DNA from: Strigamia acuminata
Lineage: Eukaryota; Arthropoda; Chilopoda; Geophilomorpha; Linotaeniidae
Assembly (NCBI GenBank): GCA_949358305.1
Contig: OX442315.1
Location: 9,080,427 to 9,140,426, forward strand
DNA length: 60,000 nt
Reading direction: 5' to 3'
The translations under genes were made by a program, and so were the position numbers. The notes under the pieces were generated by a model that had not been told where the DNA came from, did no database searches, and saw only the letters and a list, made by a program, of their open reading frames with translations. Below are positions 42,802 through 53,968 of the stretch, piece after piece; position 1 is the stretch's first letter, and each line of letters starts with the position of its first letter.

Positions 42802-43292
42802 TTTTAAACTGTCAATTTTTAGTTTCAGGAATCACTTGGATGTTCAGAGTATTTACCTGCACCCTCTATGGACAAAATCATAGAAGTATCGAGTAATTCA
42901 TTGCTTACAATTAACGTTGCGTTATTTTGAGTTCAATTCTTTATGGTCAGTCGATTACATTTCATGTTTTTTATTCGTACGTATGTACAGTTCAATAATT
43001 ATTCCCAACTGAGGGGATCATGGAGTGTTCCGTACCTGTGCTAAATTCTGAATAAAACCACTTATAGAAATAAACTGTAACCAAACGCATCTGCTGCACA
43101 TCTGCTGCAATCAACAACCAATAGAACTGTTGGATGACTTCCTGTTTACAAACGCAATTGTTAAATTGCAAACAAAGTAATCGAAATCAAGAAAATCAAG
43201 GAAATCAGAGAACAAACAAAACAAAAGGCAACAAAAAAAATGTTTTAAGTTATGTTCAATTTTAAATTTAGAAAATTGAACAAATAAAACAA

Positions 43293-43365
43293 TGGTTCCG
43301 CCCGGGATCGAACCGGGGACCTTCTGCGTGTAAAGCAGACGTGATGACCACTACACCACAAAACC
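43293..43365 (-). tRNA. tRNA-Val(UAC)
   Basis: 73 bases on the minus strand fold as a standard cloverleaf. The acceptor GGTTTTG pairs with CGGAACC (two G-U pairs) and the discriminator is A. The anticodon loop TTTACAC has anticodon TAC. The T-arm CCCCGGTTCGATCCCGGG carries the invariant TTCGA. Internal A-box (TGGTGTAGTGG-like) and B-box (GGTTCGATCCC) promoters are present. No intron is seen. It lies about 0.9 kb upstream of copy C and shares its flanks with the decayed copy at 13.4 kb. Confidence 0.9.
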
Positions 43366-44223
43366 AATACGAAAGTGCATTGCCTAAAACACACTCATAA
43401 TTAGGTCCCGGACATTTATGCAAAATAAAAATCGTTGTATGCGCATAAAATATGCACCAAAAAGTCCATTTTATGTAATAAAAAAAAATATGCAGAATAA
43501 AAAAATTTATTTGAGTAAAATCGGATGTTAAATAACATCTGAATGCCATTTCAAAGTGTTCTTGGTGTAAATGAATTATAATTAGTAATTACAGTTTTTT
43601 TTTTTCTATTTTTTTCTATTTTTTTTTATTTTTTTATTTGATTATTTCTTAAAATCTTTTTCCAGACACTAATTTAGTGACTTCCCCTGGTGTCTGTTTT
43701 TGGCAAAGTCCTCAGTTTTCCCGAACTCAAGCATAGGTACAGGATGAGTGTCCTAAAAAAACGCAAAGGTAAACACGCCACCACGTGTCAATACACAATG
43801 CGCCAACTAGTGGCTGAATACAATATCAGAACACAACAGTTGCAGTGTATGCTTCACTGCATGATCAAATGTCCTCAAAATGTTCTGTTAATTTCTGACG
43901 CTGTTTCCACAACGTCCCCTGTATTTCCACATGAATAAACCACATTGTGATTTTCAACCATTTCTAGATGTGACATTACGTTATTGATCAATTTCATCTC
44001 TTTTTAAATGTGCATCTTTATTTTATAATACGCAATAGCAGACAGCATTTGATATTTCTGAAGTCCTTGAAGCACAATACAACAATAGTATACGTCACAC
44101 AAAAATTAAAGCACCTGCAAACCCACTGCTAAAGTATTTGTGACTTTATGTCATTGCTTCATTATAGTTACAATACAGATCTGAAAAACAAATTTGTTTT
44201 TCCAATTCAATTTCCTCGTGACT

Positions 44224-44297
44224 TCTATATATATAAAACCTTGCGACGACTAAATTGAAGCAGTTGCTGATTGAATAGCTCATCAGTCACTCATTAA
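44224..44297 (+). promoter_or_regulatory. Copy C TATA box and leader exon
   Basis: CTATATATATAAAAC at 44,224, then TTGAAGCAGTTGCTGATTGA and donor TTAA|GTAAGC at 44,298. Confidence 0.68.
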
Positions 44298-44473
44298 GTA
44301 AGCAAATTAACTAGTTGTCAATACAAATCATTTTAAATTTTAATTTAGGAAATAATTATCATATAAACATATTTTTATAATAATTAAGAGACTTTTTATA
44401 AAAATTACTGTACCTCTTTTGTAATAATCAATGCACGTTTCATTTTAATTTCAGAAATTAAGAATTGTCAAAA

Positions 44474-45525
44474 ATGGCCCTGCTTGGCCTCTTTGTGATT
44501 TTTCTCACGTGTGTCATGTCAATTTTTGCTTGTCCAGGTGACTTAATACCGTTTTCTAATTTCACAATGGAAATAAGAGTCACTGAGGGTCATTGCAACG
44601 TAATAGAAGCCATCAAAGTTTCAAGTAACAATTCTAAGGTAAATATACACAGAAATAGACAAATACCTAAAATCAATATAAAAATTTATTGTTTTACCTA
44701 CTTTATTTCTACTGGCAAGTATGAAGGTAGATGGTACATGGGTTACATGGGACTCAGCAAAGAACAAACAAAGCGGATAACATGTGTCGTTTGGGACAGT
44801 TTCTTCGATGACATAGGTCAAGTTCATAATTTTGTAAGCCTAAAGGAGAATGGGTAAACACAGTATATAGTATTTTACACCTACTATTAAATATCTTGTA
44901 TTTTTTAATTTATTTTTAGGGAACCTAAGGTTATAAATGGTATAGGAACACCTTTGCTTGAAGAGAAGAGGATATACCGATATTATTTTGACGTATCTGA
45001 CACAAAGGGTTTCTGTAAGTAAAGATGGATTTGGAGTTATTATCGGTGTCAATTATTAAACATTATTAAACACTATTTTAACAGTGGTAAACACCTATTA
45101 TTACGTCGATGACGAAATGATTGTTTGGTTTCGAGAGGAATGCTTCTGGAACAAAAACACAAAGCATCGTAAATGAATAGATACTGCATGTGGCAAAGTG
45201 GCAATCACATTGTGAAATTGATTGTCACGATAAACTGCAGGCTACATTTGAGGATAATTTCTATTTAAAATTTTGTATTTCCTTTACAGAGTTCATCGCA
45301 GTTGCTTACCGCAATCTTGAGGATGTTAAGAAAAATGAAGCTAAACTGGACCTCATTTTCAAGACGTTGGAAGCTAAGGGTGGACATCCTGAAAGAAACT
45401 TGATACGCCAAGAGAAGTGTGATTACCCTGCAAAAATGCAAGATCCATTTAAGGATAAAAAAGATGCCAAACTTGCCAAAGAGAAAGAGGAAGAGAAAGA
45501 GAAATGCAAAAAGGAAATGTTATAA
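44474..45525 (+). CDS. Array copy C: secreted lipocalin-like protein
   Basis: Exons 44455-44638 (ATG 44474), 44720-44853, 44920-45014, 45085-45168 and 45290-45525 give 237 residues. Signal peptide 1-19, then C20, C41, C77 and three later cysteines. N-F-T at 29 and N-N-S at 52 are possible glycosylation sites. Y-E-G-R-W-Y is at 56-61. A conserved Y-V-D-D-E…E-E-C-F-W segment is encoded by coding exon 4. The helix N-L-E-D-V-K-K-N-E starts near 167, then a highly charged K/E tail. Intron 2 (81 bases) has no stop in frame, unlike the other copies, so its retention would add 27 residues. A poly(A) signal AATAAA is at 45,691. No lesions. Ligand and tissue are unknown. Confidence 0.82.
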
Positions 45526-45845
45526 TGTATTTTCCAGGTTATTTTCAATAGAAAGCACAGTTTGAGCAAAGCACTGGGTTTAAGGGGCTTTCTGCTATGC
45601 ATTGCATATAATATGTAAATGGTGTAAGGAATGAAGTCCATTGCGACATCCAGTGACCAAAGTAAGATGTATTTTTTCCATGTATTCCCTAATAAAGTAA
45701 AAAAAATAAAGGATATATATCGTCTTGTTCAGTTTAATACATGGTTTTTTGAATGTCTGCTGCTGATAGCTAGGAATTCGCACAGTTTAAACATATCTCC
45801 GAAGCTTAATAATAAAAAGGCCATAAACCATTACCAATTCAATTT

Positions 45846-45895
45846 CCCACGCGACCTATTTATTTAAATTGTTGCGACCTATAAATTCAAACAGT
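45846..45895 (+). pseudogene. Orphan promoter/leader, 5' half (split by solo LTR)
   Basis: CTATTTATTTAAATT followed by TTGCGACCTATAAATTCAAACAGT matches the TATA and leader of copies D-F, then is cut by the solo LTR at 45,896. The other half resumes at 47,459 with CAGTTGCTGATTGAATTGCTCATCAGTC, leader and intron-1-like sequence to about 47,570. No coding exons follow. Confidence 0.7.
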
Positions 45896-47458
45896 TGTCG
45901 TGATTCGACTTAGTGGAGAATAATACAAACGCTTCGTGACAACAATGAATAATGGAATAAAAGTTTATTTAACACTTACGAATATAATAATACAGTACAC
46001 TTGATTAATAATCTGGTCTCGGATTCTTCCTGCGAATACGGTGTGCTGCTAAATAATCACCGTTGATTATTTAGTCTTGTTGGAATATATGTTATTCATC
46101 CACAGCATGATACATTTTGTATGGACCACCCACTGGTCACTCCCCTTCCCCCTTCACAGTCACTTCCTGTTCAACTTGAATAAACGCTAGTCGCAGCACA
46201 CGTTGCTCTGCGACTATACTAAAGCATATCTACCTGAATTTATAACATCCACCATCAAGTCTTACACGTGGCTTCTGTTGTTGTCTAGGGTTAAACACGT
46301 ATTTCGGTCAAACACGTGGTGAAATTCACGTCGTGCGAATTACAGAGTATTCGTCGGAATGTAGAATGACTATGGTACGTTAAACGAATTCTCTTAGTTG
46401 TACAGTTGTAAATCAGCGAGCATCGGTCCTCAATCAATCCGGTAAAACGGCCTGAAAGGTGAGGAAAATGATGCTCTTGCTGAAAGGTAAATTGTAACTG
46501 TAGTCCCGCTTCCGTCAAAACACAGGCTTATACAGGGTGTTCTAAAAGTATTGTTCCCTCCAAATATTTCCTGAGCAATTGCATCTAGGCCAATTTTAAT
46601 GAAGCGATCGTATAGGAAGTTGGGTGAGAGCAATCTAATGACGTCATCAAATTTGACCTTGTAGGTCATTTTCAAGGTTATTCACTTGCTAACTTTTAAA
46701 CCAATCAGGTTAGAGCAAAAAGTCAATTACAAAGTTGTAGAGCACCATCAAATTAGTACTATCCAATTGATGTTAGTCATCGTAAGTAAAATGTTTTCTT
46801 TTTAAAAAGGAGACAAATCAGCTGAAATAAAGCCAGCCATTGTGACAAAACTTAAATTGCTATTAGAAAAATACTGAATTACTTAAATAAATGTATTCAA
46901 ATGTGCATTATTATGCAAGTAAACAAGAAAAACCACTGGCTTTTTTTAATGCCTCAATAATTATTTTATCACAAGAATAAAAAAATTTACTTTGCAAATT
47001 TTTTTTCTGATTTGCCTCCTTTTTAAAAAGAAAACATTTCACTTAAGATGACTAACAACAATTGGATAGTACTAATTTGATGGTGCTCTACAACTTTGTA
47101 ATTGATTTTTTTGCTCTAACCTGATTGGTTTAAAAGTTAGCAAGTGAATGACCTTGAAAATGACCTACAAGGTCAAATTTGATGACGTCATTGGATTGCT
47201 CTTACCCAACTTCCTATATGGTCGCTTCATCAAAGTTGGCCTAGATGCAATTGCTCAGGAAATATTTGGAGGGAACAATACTTCTGAACACCCTGTATAT
47301 TAATCGGAAGTTACGCAATATGCAAATCAGGACTGATTATGCAGTATCGCAGTAAATGAGGACTAGCCAATCTAGTCTCTCCATATATTAGCCCTGGTGG
47401 CACACTATGACAACATGGCTTAAAGCTGAAATACTTCAGGTGATTCGGAATCACCACA
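45896..47458 (+). mobile_element. Solo LTR (1,563 bp including a nested foldback)
   Basis: Runs TGTCGTGATTCG…GGAATCACCACA, with the CAGT duplication at 45,892-45,895 and 47,459-47,462. Without the 763-bp foldback (46,533-47,295) inside it, the LTR is 800 bp. The ends resemble the element 1 LTR group. It interrupts an array-family leader exon. Confidence 0.78.
46533..47295. mobile_element. Mariner-type foldback element with ~290-bp inverted arms
   Basis: Ends CAGGGTGTTCT… and …GAACACCCTG, with TA on each side (46,531-46,532 and 47,296-47,297). The arms match over nearly 300 bases with scattered substitutions, for example CCTCCAAATATTTCCTGAGC in the left arm and its complement near 47,270. The central loop is about 170 bases and AT-rich. 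No transposase. The TA target and CAGGGTG ends suggest the Tc1/mariner group; this is inference. Confidence 0.82.
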
Positions 47459-47571
47459 CAGTTGCTGATTGAATTGCTCATCAGTCACCAATCAACTAAG
47501 CACTACAAATCATTTTAAATTATAATTTACAAAATAATTATTGTATTTTCATTTAATATCTTGGATAAACA

Positions 47572-47690
47572 ATCGTGGTACATTGTACAACAATTGTGGC
47601 ACATTTTACAACAATTGTGGCACATTTTACAATAATTGTGGCACATTTTACAACAATTGTGGCACATTTTACAACAATTGTAACACACTC
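47572..47690. repeat. 21-bp minisatellite
   Basis: About five units of ACAACAATTGTGGCACATTTT with small changes. Single diverged units lie in the intron 1 region of copies E and F, so it arose from family intron sequence. It gives a meaningless open frame. Confidence 0.85.
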
Positions 47691-48039
47691 ACTCTCATCA
47701 CTTTTGACTCCACCTACTAACAACATATACCACTTTCACCACTCGTTTCAAAACTTGGCTTGTATTGATTGGTGTGACATTTGGAGATTCACAAGCTAAA
47801 CTGTATTATCATGTACATGTACAGATTAACCTTTTGCTTTGATAACACGTTGTTATCAAAGCATTTTGGAATTTTGATGAGGTTTCTGCCTCGAGCATGC
47901 TCCTCAGAGATCGTCGCTCACGCGACTCCATTGTTATACTTATAACAATAGACAGCATTTGATATTTCTGTAGTCCTTGACCTAGAATATAACAATATCA
48001 TTCGTCATAAAAATAACTGCTATAATATTTATGTGCCTT

Positions 48040-48110
48040 TGTGTCATATTTATTTTTCCAATTCTATTTCCTCGTGACATCTATTTATTTAAATACTAGC
48101 GACCTTTGTG
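48040..48110 (+). repeat. Duplicated promoter segment of copy D
   Basis: The stretch CATATTTATTTTTCCAATTC through the TATA-like CTATTTATTTAAATACTAGCGACC occurs here and again at 48,158-48,216, just before the copy D leader. Two TATA-like boxes thus lie about 118 bp apart. Confidence 0.75.
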
Positions 48111-48191
48111 TCATTGATGCATTGTAGCTAAAAAATATCGGAAAAATTATGGAAAACATATTTATTTTTCCAATTCTATTTCCTCGTGACA

Positions 48192-48265
48192 TCTATTTAT
48201 TTAAATACTTGCGACCTCTAAATTGAATCAGTTGCTGATTGAATAGCTCATCAGTCACCCATCAA
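48192..48265 (+). promoter_or_regulatory. Copy D TATA box and leader exon
   Basis: CTATTTATTTAAATACTTG at 48,192, leader TTGAATCAGTTGCTGATTGA, donor TCAA|GTAAGC at 48,266. Confidence 0.65.
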
Positions 48266-48340
48266 GTAAGCAAACTAACTAGTAAGCAATACAAATTATT
48301 TTAAATTATAATTTAAGAAATAATTATTTTATGAACATAT

Positions 48341-48584
48341 TTAAGGGACTATATAGAATAATTAAAGGACTATTTAGAATAATTAAGGGACTATTTAGAA
48401 TAATTAAGGGACTATTTAGAATAATTATTGTATTTTTTAGAATAATTATTGCACTTTTTAGAATAATTATTGCACTTTTTAGAATAATTATTGCAGTTTT
48501 TAGAATAATTATTGCACTTTTTAGAATAATCAATGCATTTATTAAAACAGTAATGGGACATTTTAGAACAATTGTGGAACTTTA
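48341..48584. repeat. 21-bp minisatellite inside copy D intron 1
   Basis: About ten to eleven units of the TTAAGGGACTATTTAGAATAA / TTATTGCACTTTTTAGAATAA type, in two sequence variants grouped left and right. Because the period is a multiple of three, it creates repetitive open frames on both strands. It lengthens the leader intron to 462 bases, against 164 in copy A. Confidence 0.9.
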
Positions 48585-48746
48585 TATATATATGTAAGAG
48601 ACCTCCGATGAAAAATATCTAAATATCTACCATATTTATAACAATTAATGACATTTTAAGCCACAAAAATAAACTTTGTTTGACAATGATAACAAAGCAC
48701 AAACATAATTATTTCTTTTAATTTCAGAAATTTAGAATTATCAACA

Positions 48747-49901
48747 ATGGCCCTACTTGGTCTCTCCGTGATTCTTTTCACGTTTGTCATGTCAGTATTT
48801 GCTTGTCCAGCTGACATAACACCGTTTGCTAATATGACACGAGAAGTAAGAGAGACTGACGGTCATTGCAACATAATTGAAGCCATGCAAGCTACAAGTA
48901 ACAACACCAAAGTAAATAAATAAAAATGCACAAAAGACTAAAATTAATATAAAAAATTACCATAATTGATTTACTTAATTTATTTCCACTGGCAAGTATG
49001 AAGGTAGATGGTACGCAGCTTACTTAGGACTCACCAAAAAACAATCAATGAGGGTATCCTGTTGTGTTTGGGACACTTTCTTCGATGAGATTGGTCAATT
49101 TCATAACTTTATAAGCCTAAATGAAAATGGGTAACCACAGTATACATTATTTTAGATCTTTACATTTTATTTTTTTTCAATATTATGTTGTTAAGCCTAC
49201 TCTTAGGCCTTTTTGCGACCGCCTGTGGCTTTAATTTAAACCATCTTATTGAATGCATTGTATTTTTAAATTTATTTTCAGAGAATTTAAAGTTATAAAT
49301 TTAATGGCAACGCCTTTGCTTGAAAAGGAGAGAGTGTACCAATATTATTACGACACTTCTAACACAAAAAGTTTCTGTAAGTAAAGATGTAATTTATTAA
49401 ACATTATTAAACACTATATTTTAACAGTGTTTGTTACCTATTTCTACGTCGATGACGAAATGATTGTATGGTATGAAGAGGAATGCATGTGGGGCAAAAA
49501 CATAAAGCACCGTAAATATAAAGATCCTAATAATCGTACTTATTATACTATTAGTATAATTAGTATAATTAATTCTACAATGCAATCACATTAAATGTTT
49601 ATTGTCACGATAAACTCAGCCTAAGGTTGAGGAAAATTTCTATTTAAAATTGTGTATTTCTATTACAGAGTTCATGGCAGTGGGTTTCCGCAATCTTGAG
49701 GACATGAAGAAAAATGAAGCTAAACTGGATCTCATTTACAAGTCGTTGGAAGCTCAGGGTGCGCACCCTGAAAGAAACTGGGTACCGCATACGAAGTGTG
49801 ATTATCCTGCAAAAGTGCAAGATCCGTTTAAAGATAAAAAAGCTGCCAAACTTGCCAAAGAGAAAGAGGAAGAGAAAGAGAAATGCAAAAAGATGAAATA
49901 A
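48747..49901 (+). CDS. Array copy D: secreted lipocalin-like protein
   Basis: Exons 48728-48911 (ATG 48747), 48997-49130, 49282-49376, 49428-49511 and 49669-49901 give 236 residues in the family phases. Signal peptide 1-19 (S-V-F-A before C20). Y-E-G-R-W-Y is at 56-61. This copy is one of the more diverged: it has C-C-V-W where others have T-C-V-V-W, E-E-C-M-W-G instead of E-E-C-F-W-N, and V-P-H-T-K-C-D-Y-P. The extra adjacent cysteine may change disulfide pairing. The helix and Lys-rich tail are kept. A poly(A) signal AATAAA lies at 49,968. No lesions, with a duplicated promoter upstream. Confidence 0.8.
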
Positions 49902-50011
49902 TAATTACAATGTATCTACGAATGCATCTGTAAAAGCCGTTTCTAAATTCCACGGATCTAAAAATTCAATAAAAACAACACACATATCGTAATTAATTTA
50001 TTAAACAAAAA

Positions 50012-50146
50012 TGCCTCACCACACCACTCAGCTCCCTCCTCACCAGCTAGGTCAATCCACTCCACAAGAAGGGATGGCTTGGGGCCACCAGGCGGTGTGT
50101 GGAATGACATAGGCCACTAGGGTGGCCAAACGGTCACAGAATAAAT
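50012..50146. repeat. Fragment of the 27-kb solo LTR family
   Basis: From TCACCACACCACTCAGCTCC to GTGGCCAAACGGTCACA it matches 27,539-27,666 at most positions. The 5' part is absent. Confidence 0.75.
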
Positions 50147-50397
50147 GCGGAATATTTTTCTGCGCACATTTTTTTCTGCGCCAGATGTTGTAATCCATCG
50201 CTGTGTGACGGTTGGAAAACCATATAGCTCCCGATTTCCCACCAGACCGCGCTATTTGAATAAAAGCGCGCAATTTGAATACATTAAAAAAAATTATAAA
50301 TAATTTTAAGTGTAAATAAATAAATATATGGCATTTTGCTTATTGAACTGTTCTAGTACTTATTATTAAGTTATTGATTCCATAGAATCAATATCTT

Positions 50398-51090
50398 TCC
50401 CAATGAGCAGGACCAGTTGTTTGGCCTAAAGGTTTCTTCTCTACTCTTCTAAACAAAGTAGATGCTTTATTGTCATGTAACCTGACCAACTGTCACTAGG
50501 GGAAAAAGATGGAAACTGCATGCTGCTTTATACCTTGTATTGTTGTCAATACAATGTACTTTTTTAATGCATTAAAACCTGCATTAATTCCTTGTGGTGT
50601 TAATACACCACAGTGCTCCCCCTCTCTCTTGATTCACAAAGAGAGAAATTCTTGCACATGCCTTCCAAATTAACTCATGCAGTTTCTAGCTGCAAAAAAA
50701 CCCTAATTAGGTCTGGTCTAGATCTAGATTTTTAACATACATTTACTCACAATTTCGAAATCCGAAATAAACTTTAAACATAAACTTAAACGACTTGGGC
50801 TTGACTTGCGCCTCCAGTCGAATGCGAACGCAACACTATGTCATCCGCCCGATTCCGAAGGTTCCTATCTATATATTTTAGACTCCGACGCAATGGTTGA
50901 TAATCCAGATCTTTCGGATCCTGAATTTCCTCTTCCGCGTCATCATACTCTTCCTCCGAATCGGTGGATCTTAAGCTTAACTTAATAATAACTACTAAAA
51001 TACTTACTTGTTTAAAAGCACCAATTGGACTCTTTTGAACAAGGTCCGGACTCGCTAATCCCTAAAAAGACCGGCGAATCCAGGGATTCG
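50398..51090 (-). mobile_element. Relic of a minus-strand LTR element (pol tail and LTR edge)
   Basis: On the minus strand 50,970-50,800 reads through an acidic stretch followed by L-R-R-S-L-K-Y-I-D-R-N-L-R, like the C-terminal tail of gypsy-type pol. At 50,613-50,630 GTGCTCCCCCTCTCTCTT is a polypurine tract on the minus strand, next to CACCACA at 50,606-50,612, a likely LTR edge. Gag, RT and integrase are absent. Boundaries are uncertain. Confidence 0.4.
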
Positions 51091-51094
51091 GATG

Positions 51095-51330
51095 TCCAAT
51101 TGGCTGTCACTAATCCCTATCTTTCCGTAGAACATATATAAGGTCTGGATTTTTGCCAGACTCCGCTTTTTGTTTGTTTTTTTTGACTCTTTCACTAAGC
51201 CTAACAGCTGACATCTCATGTTGCTGTCATTACACCGCCTATACACAGGCTGATGCGGGATGATAACCCGTGCAACAAATTCCGATTCTTGGTCACGCGA
51301 CCATCTAACCGTTGCAGCTCTGAAGGTGGT
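51095..51330. repeat. Array-unit repeat shared with 56,960-57,205
   Basis: GGCTGTCACTAATCCCTAT through GATAACCCGTGCAACAAATTCCG and GGTCACGCGACCATCTAAC is present upstream of both copies E and F at high similarity. It belongs to the duplicated flank and has no coding content. Confidence 0.7.
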
Positions 51331-52085
51331 GTCATAAATTATGCTAAATTCTCCTTTGTTCCCTTGAATATTGATATGTAAACCCCAAAAAATTACAATA
51401 AACTTGTTCCTTCTTCAAAAAAGACATGTTTTATTTCGCTCATCTAGAAAGTTAGAAAATTAGTAAATATACACAGTTTTTGCTCAAAATTAATGAAAAT
51501 CGACTTTGCGAATCTTCAAAAATGTTTTGTCAGGCGAGCTTGTGTCATCGTGTGTTGCATTGCGATTGACATGTTCCTCTTGCAACGCATAGACAAATGT
51601 TTAGACCAAGTTTTAAAAAACATTATTTATTGATTGATTGATTTTGTATTTACTATTACCTTACTTTAAAAAATTTCCTCCACATATTTACTTTCCTTTA
51701 TTTCCCATCAATTTTTCCCCGTCTATGTTTTCCTTTTATTGGTAGTGGGCGTTGCGATTTTGAAAACACTCATGGACGTGTGTTAAAATTGGCAGTGTTG
51801 TATTACATTCAGTAAATTGTGAATGGCGTTCACGTTCACTACCAATTCTATAAAAGTGAACTAAGTTGAAGTCCATGAACTTGAACTGAACGTTCATGTT
51901 CATTTTTCAATTTTATAAAATGCATTTGATATTTCTGAAGTCCTTGATGTAATACAACAATACTTTATTCAAACAATTCAACATCTGAAGAACAACTGCT
52001 GAAATATTTATGTGCCATTGTGTCAATATTGCATTGTAGTTGCGCAAACATCTTTATTTTTCCAATTGAATTTTCCTCGTGACTT

Positions 52086-52164
52086 CTATTTATTTAAACA
52101 CAAGCAACCTTTAAATTGAAACACTTGCTGATTGAATTGCTCATCAGTCACACATCAAGTACCG
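52086..52164 (+). promoter_or_regulatory. Copy E TATA box and leader exon
   Basis: CTATTTATTTAAACA at 52,086. The leader ends in CATCAAGTACCG|GTAAGC: six extra bases before the usual donor leave two possible GT donors (52,159 and 52,165). Confidence 0.6.
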
Positions 52165-52445
52165 GTAAGCAAACTAACTAATCATCGATACAAGTCATTT
52201 TAAATTATAATTTAAGAAATAATTATTGTATAAACATATTTTTATAATAATTAAGACACTTTTTATAAAAATTAATTCACTTTTTGGAATAACCAATGCA
52301 TTTAATAAAACAATTGTGGAAATTTTTAGAAAAATATCTATGTATAACAATTAAGCTGCAACTTGCTGTGATAACGACAACAAACCAAAAACACTATTTC
52401 AATTTAAACGTTCATTTTAATTTCAGAAATTTAGAATCATCAAGA

Positions 52446-53530
52446 ATGGCCCTGCTTGCCCTCTTTGTGATTCTTCTCACGTGTGTCACGTCAATTTTTG
52501 CTTGTCCAGTTGACTTAACACCGTTTTCTAATTGGACATATGAAATCAGAGAGACTGAGGGTCATTGCAACATAATCGAAGCCATGCAAGCTACAACTAA
52601 CAATTCCAAAGTAAATAAATAGAAATGCACAAATGCCTATAATCAATACAACAAATTAATTGATTTCCCTCCTTTATTTCCACTGACAAGTATGAAGGTA
52701 GATGGTACGGAGCGTACATAGGACTCACCAAAGAACAAACAAAGAGGGTATCATGTTTTATTTGGGACACTGTCTTTGATGAGATTGGTCAATTTCATAA
52801 CTTTGTAAGCCTGAAGGAGAATGGGTAACCACAGTATACAGTATTTTATACCTTTACATTTTATTTTTTTAAATATTAATGTTCTTAAGCCTCCTCTTAG
52901 GCCTGTTTGCATGTCTTGTGGCTTTGATTTAAACCAACTTATTAAATATCTTGTATTTTTAAATTTATTTTGTAGGATTTTTAAGGTTTTAAATAATATA
53001 GGAACACCTTTGATTGAAGAGAAGAGAATATACCGATTTTATTATGACCCATTTAACACAAAAGGTTTCTGTAAGTAAAGATGGATTTGAAGTTATTATC
53101 GGTGTCATTTAATAAACATTATTAAACACTATTTTAACAGTGGTAACCACCTATTACTACGTCGACGACGAAATGATTATTTGGTATCACCAGGAATGCT
53201 TCTGGAACAAAAACATTAAGCAACGTAAATATGTAGATACTACTCGTGGCAATCAGATTATTTGAGGATAATTTCTAGTTAATATTGTGTATTTCCTTTA
53301 CAGCAATGATGTTAATTGGTTTCCGCAATCTTGAGGATATTAAGAAAAATGAAGCTAAATTCAAACTCATTTACAAGTCGTTGGAAGCTAAGGGTGCGCA
53401 CTCTGAAAGAAACTGGATTTCCCATGAGAAGTGTGATTACCCTGCAATGACGCAAGATCCATTTAAGGATAAAAAAGCCGCCAAACTTGCCAAGGAGAAA
53501 GAGGAAGAGAAAGAGAAGTGCAAAAAGTAG
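52446..53530 (+). CDS. Array copy E: secreted lipocalin-like protein
   Basis: Exons 52427-52610 (ATG 52446), 52691-52824, 52976-53070, 53141-53224 and 53304-53530 give 234 residues. The signal peptide ends at S-I-F-A before C20. N-W-T replaces N-F-T at the first glycosylation site. Y-E-G-R-W-Y is at 56-61. The last exon starts with P-M-M-L-I-G-F-R instead of Q-F-I-A-V-G-Y-R, because the acceptor is followed by CAATGATG. The tail ends in E-K-C-K-K with no residues beyond. The frame upstream of the ATG is open into the leader intron, but the conserved acceptor ATTTCAG at 52,426 argues for the ATG at 52,446. All exons are open. Confidence 0.8.
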
Positions 53531-53968
53531 AAATTATAATATGGGGTTTCTAAACTGATACGCTGAAAACGCTGAAGTAATTACCGGTATGACGATTTTT
53601 CTGATGAAGCCAATATCATGTGACCTGCGTGAGCCAACCACAAGAATATTCGCTTCAGCACTTCAGTGCTTAAGTATAATCGTCTGAAAAGGAGTTGTTA
53701 GTGCTGAAGAGTGCTTAAACTAACAAAAAGACAGTTTGTTGTAAATTTTTTAACAAATAAAAATTAATAATCAATTTAATTTAACAAGAAAGTATAAAGT
53801 ATAAATAAAAGTCATGTGATATGCAAAATAATCACTTGATTGAACCTGGTGTGGGTCCTCAATAATGCAGTGATTGTGATTATTGGAATAATCACTTCAG
53901 CGTCTACAGCTTGTCATTTATGTAGTGTCTAGGGTATTTTCTGTGTTATTGGCTAATATTACGTCCTG

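Noticed and set aside
44465-44857. Single-exon 130-residue version of copy C
   Set aside because: It depends on reading through intron 2, and the family splice sites are intact; kept only as a possible intron-retention form.
47575-47799. 74-codon His/Thr-rich repeat protein
   Set aside because: Translation of the 21-bp minisatellite in an orphan intron.
48324-48597. CRISPR-like array (regular 21-bp units)
   Set aside because: Contiguous repeats without spacers in a eukaryotic intron; a minisatellite.
52296-52445. Upstream in-frame extension of copy E
   Set aside because: It reads through the conserved leader-intron acceptor; the signal peptide begins at ATG 52,446 as in all other copies.
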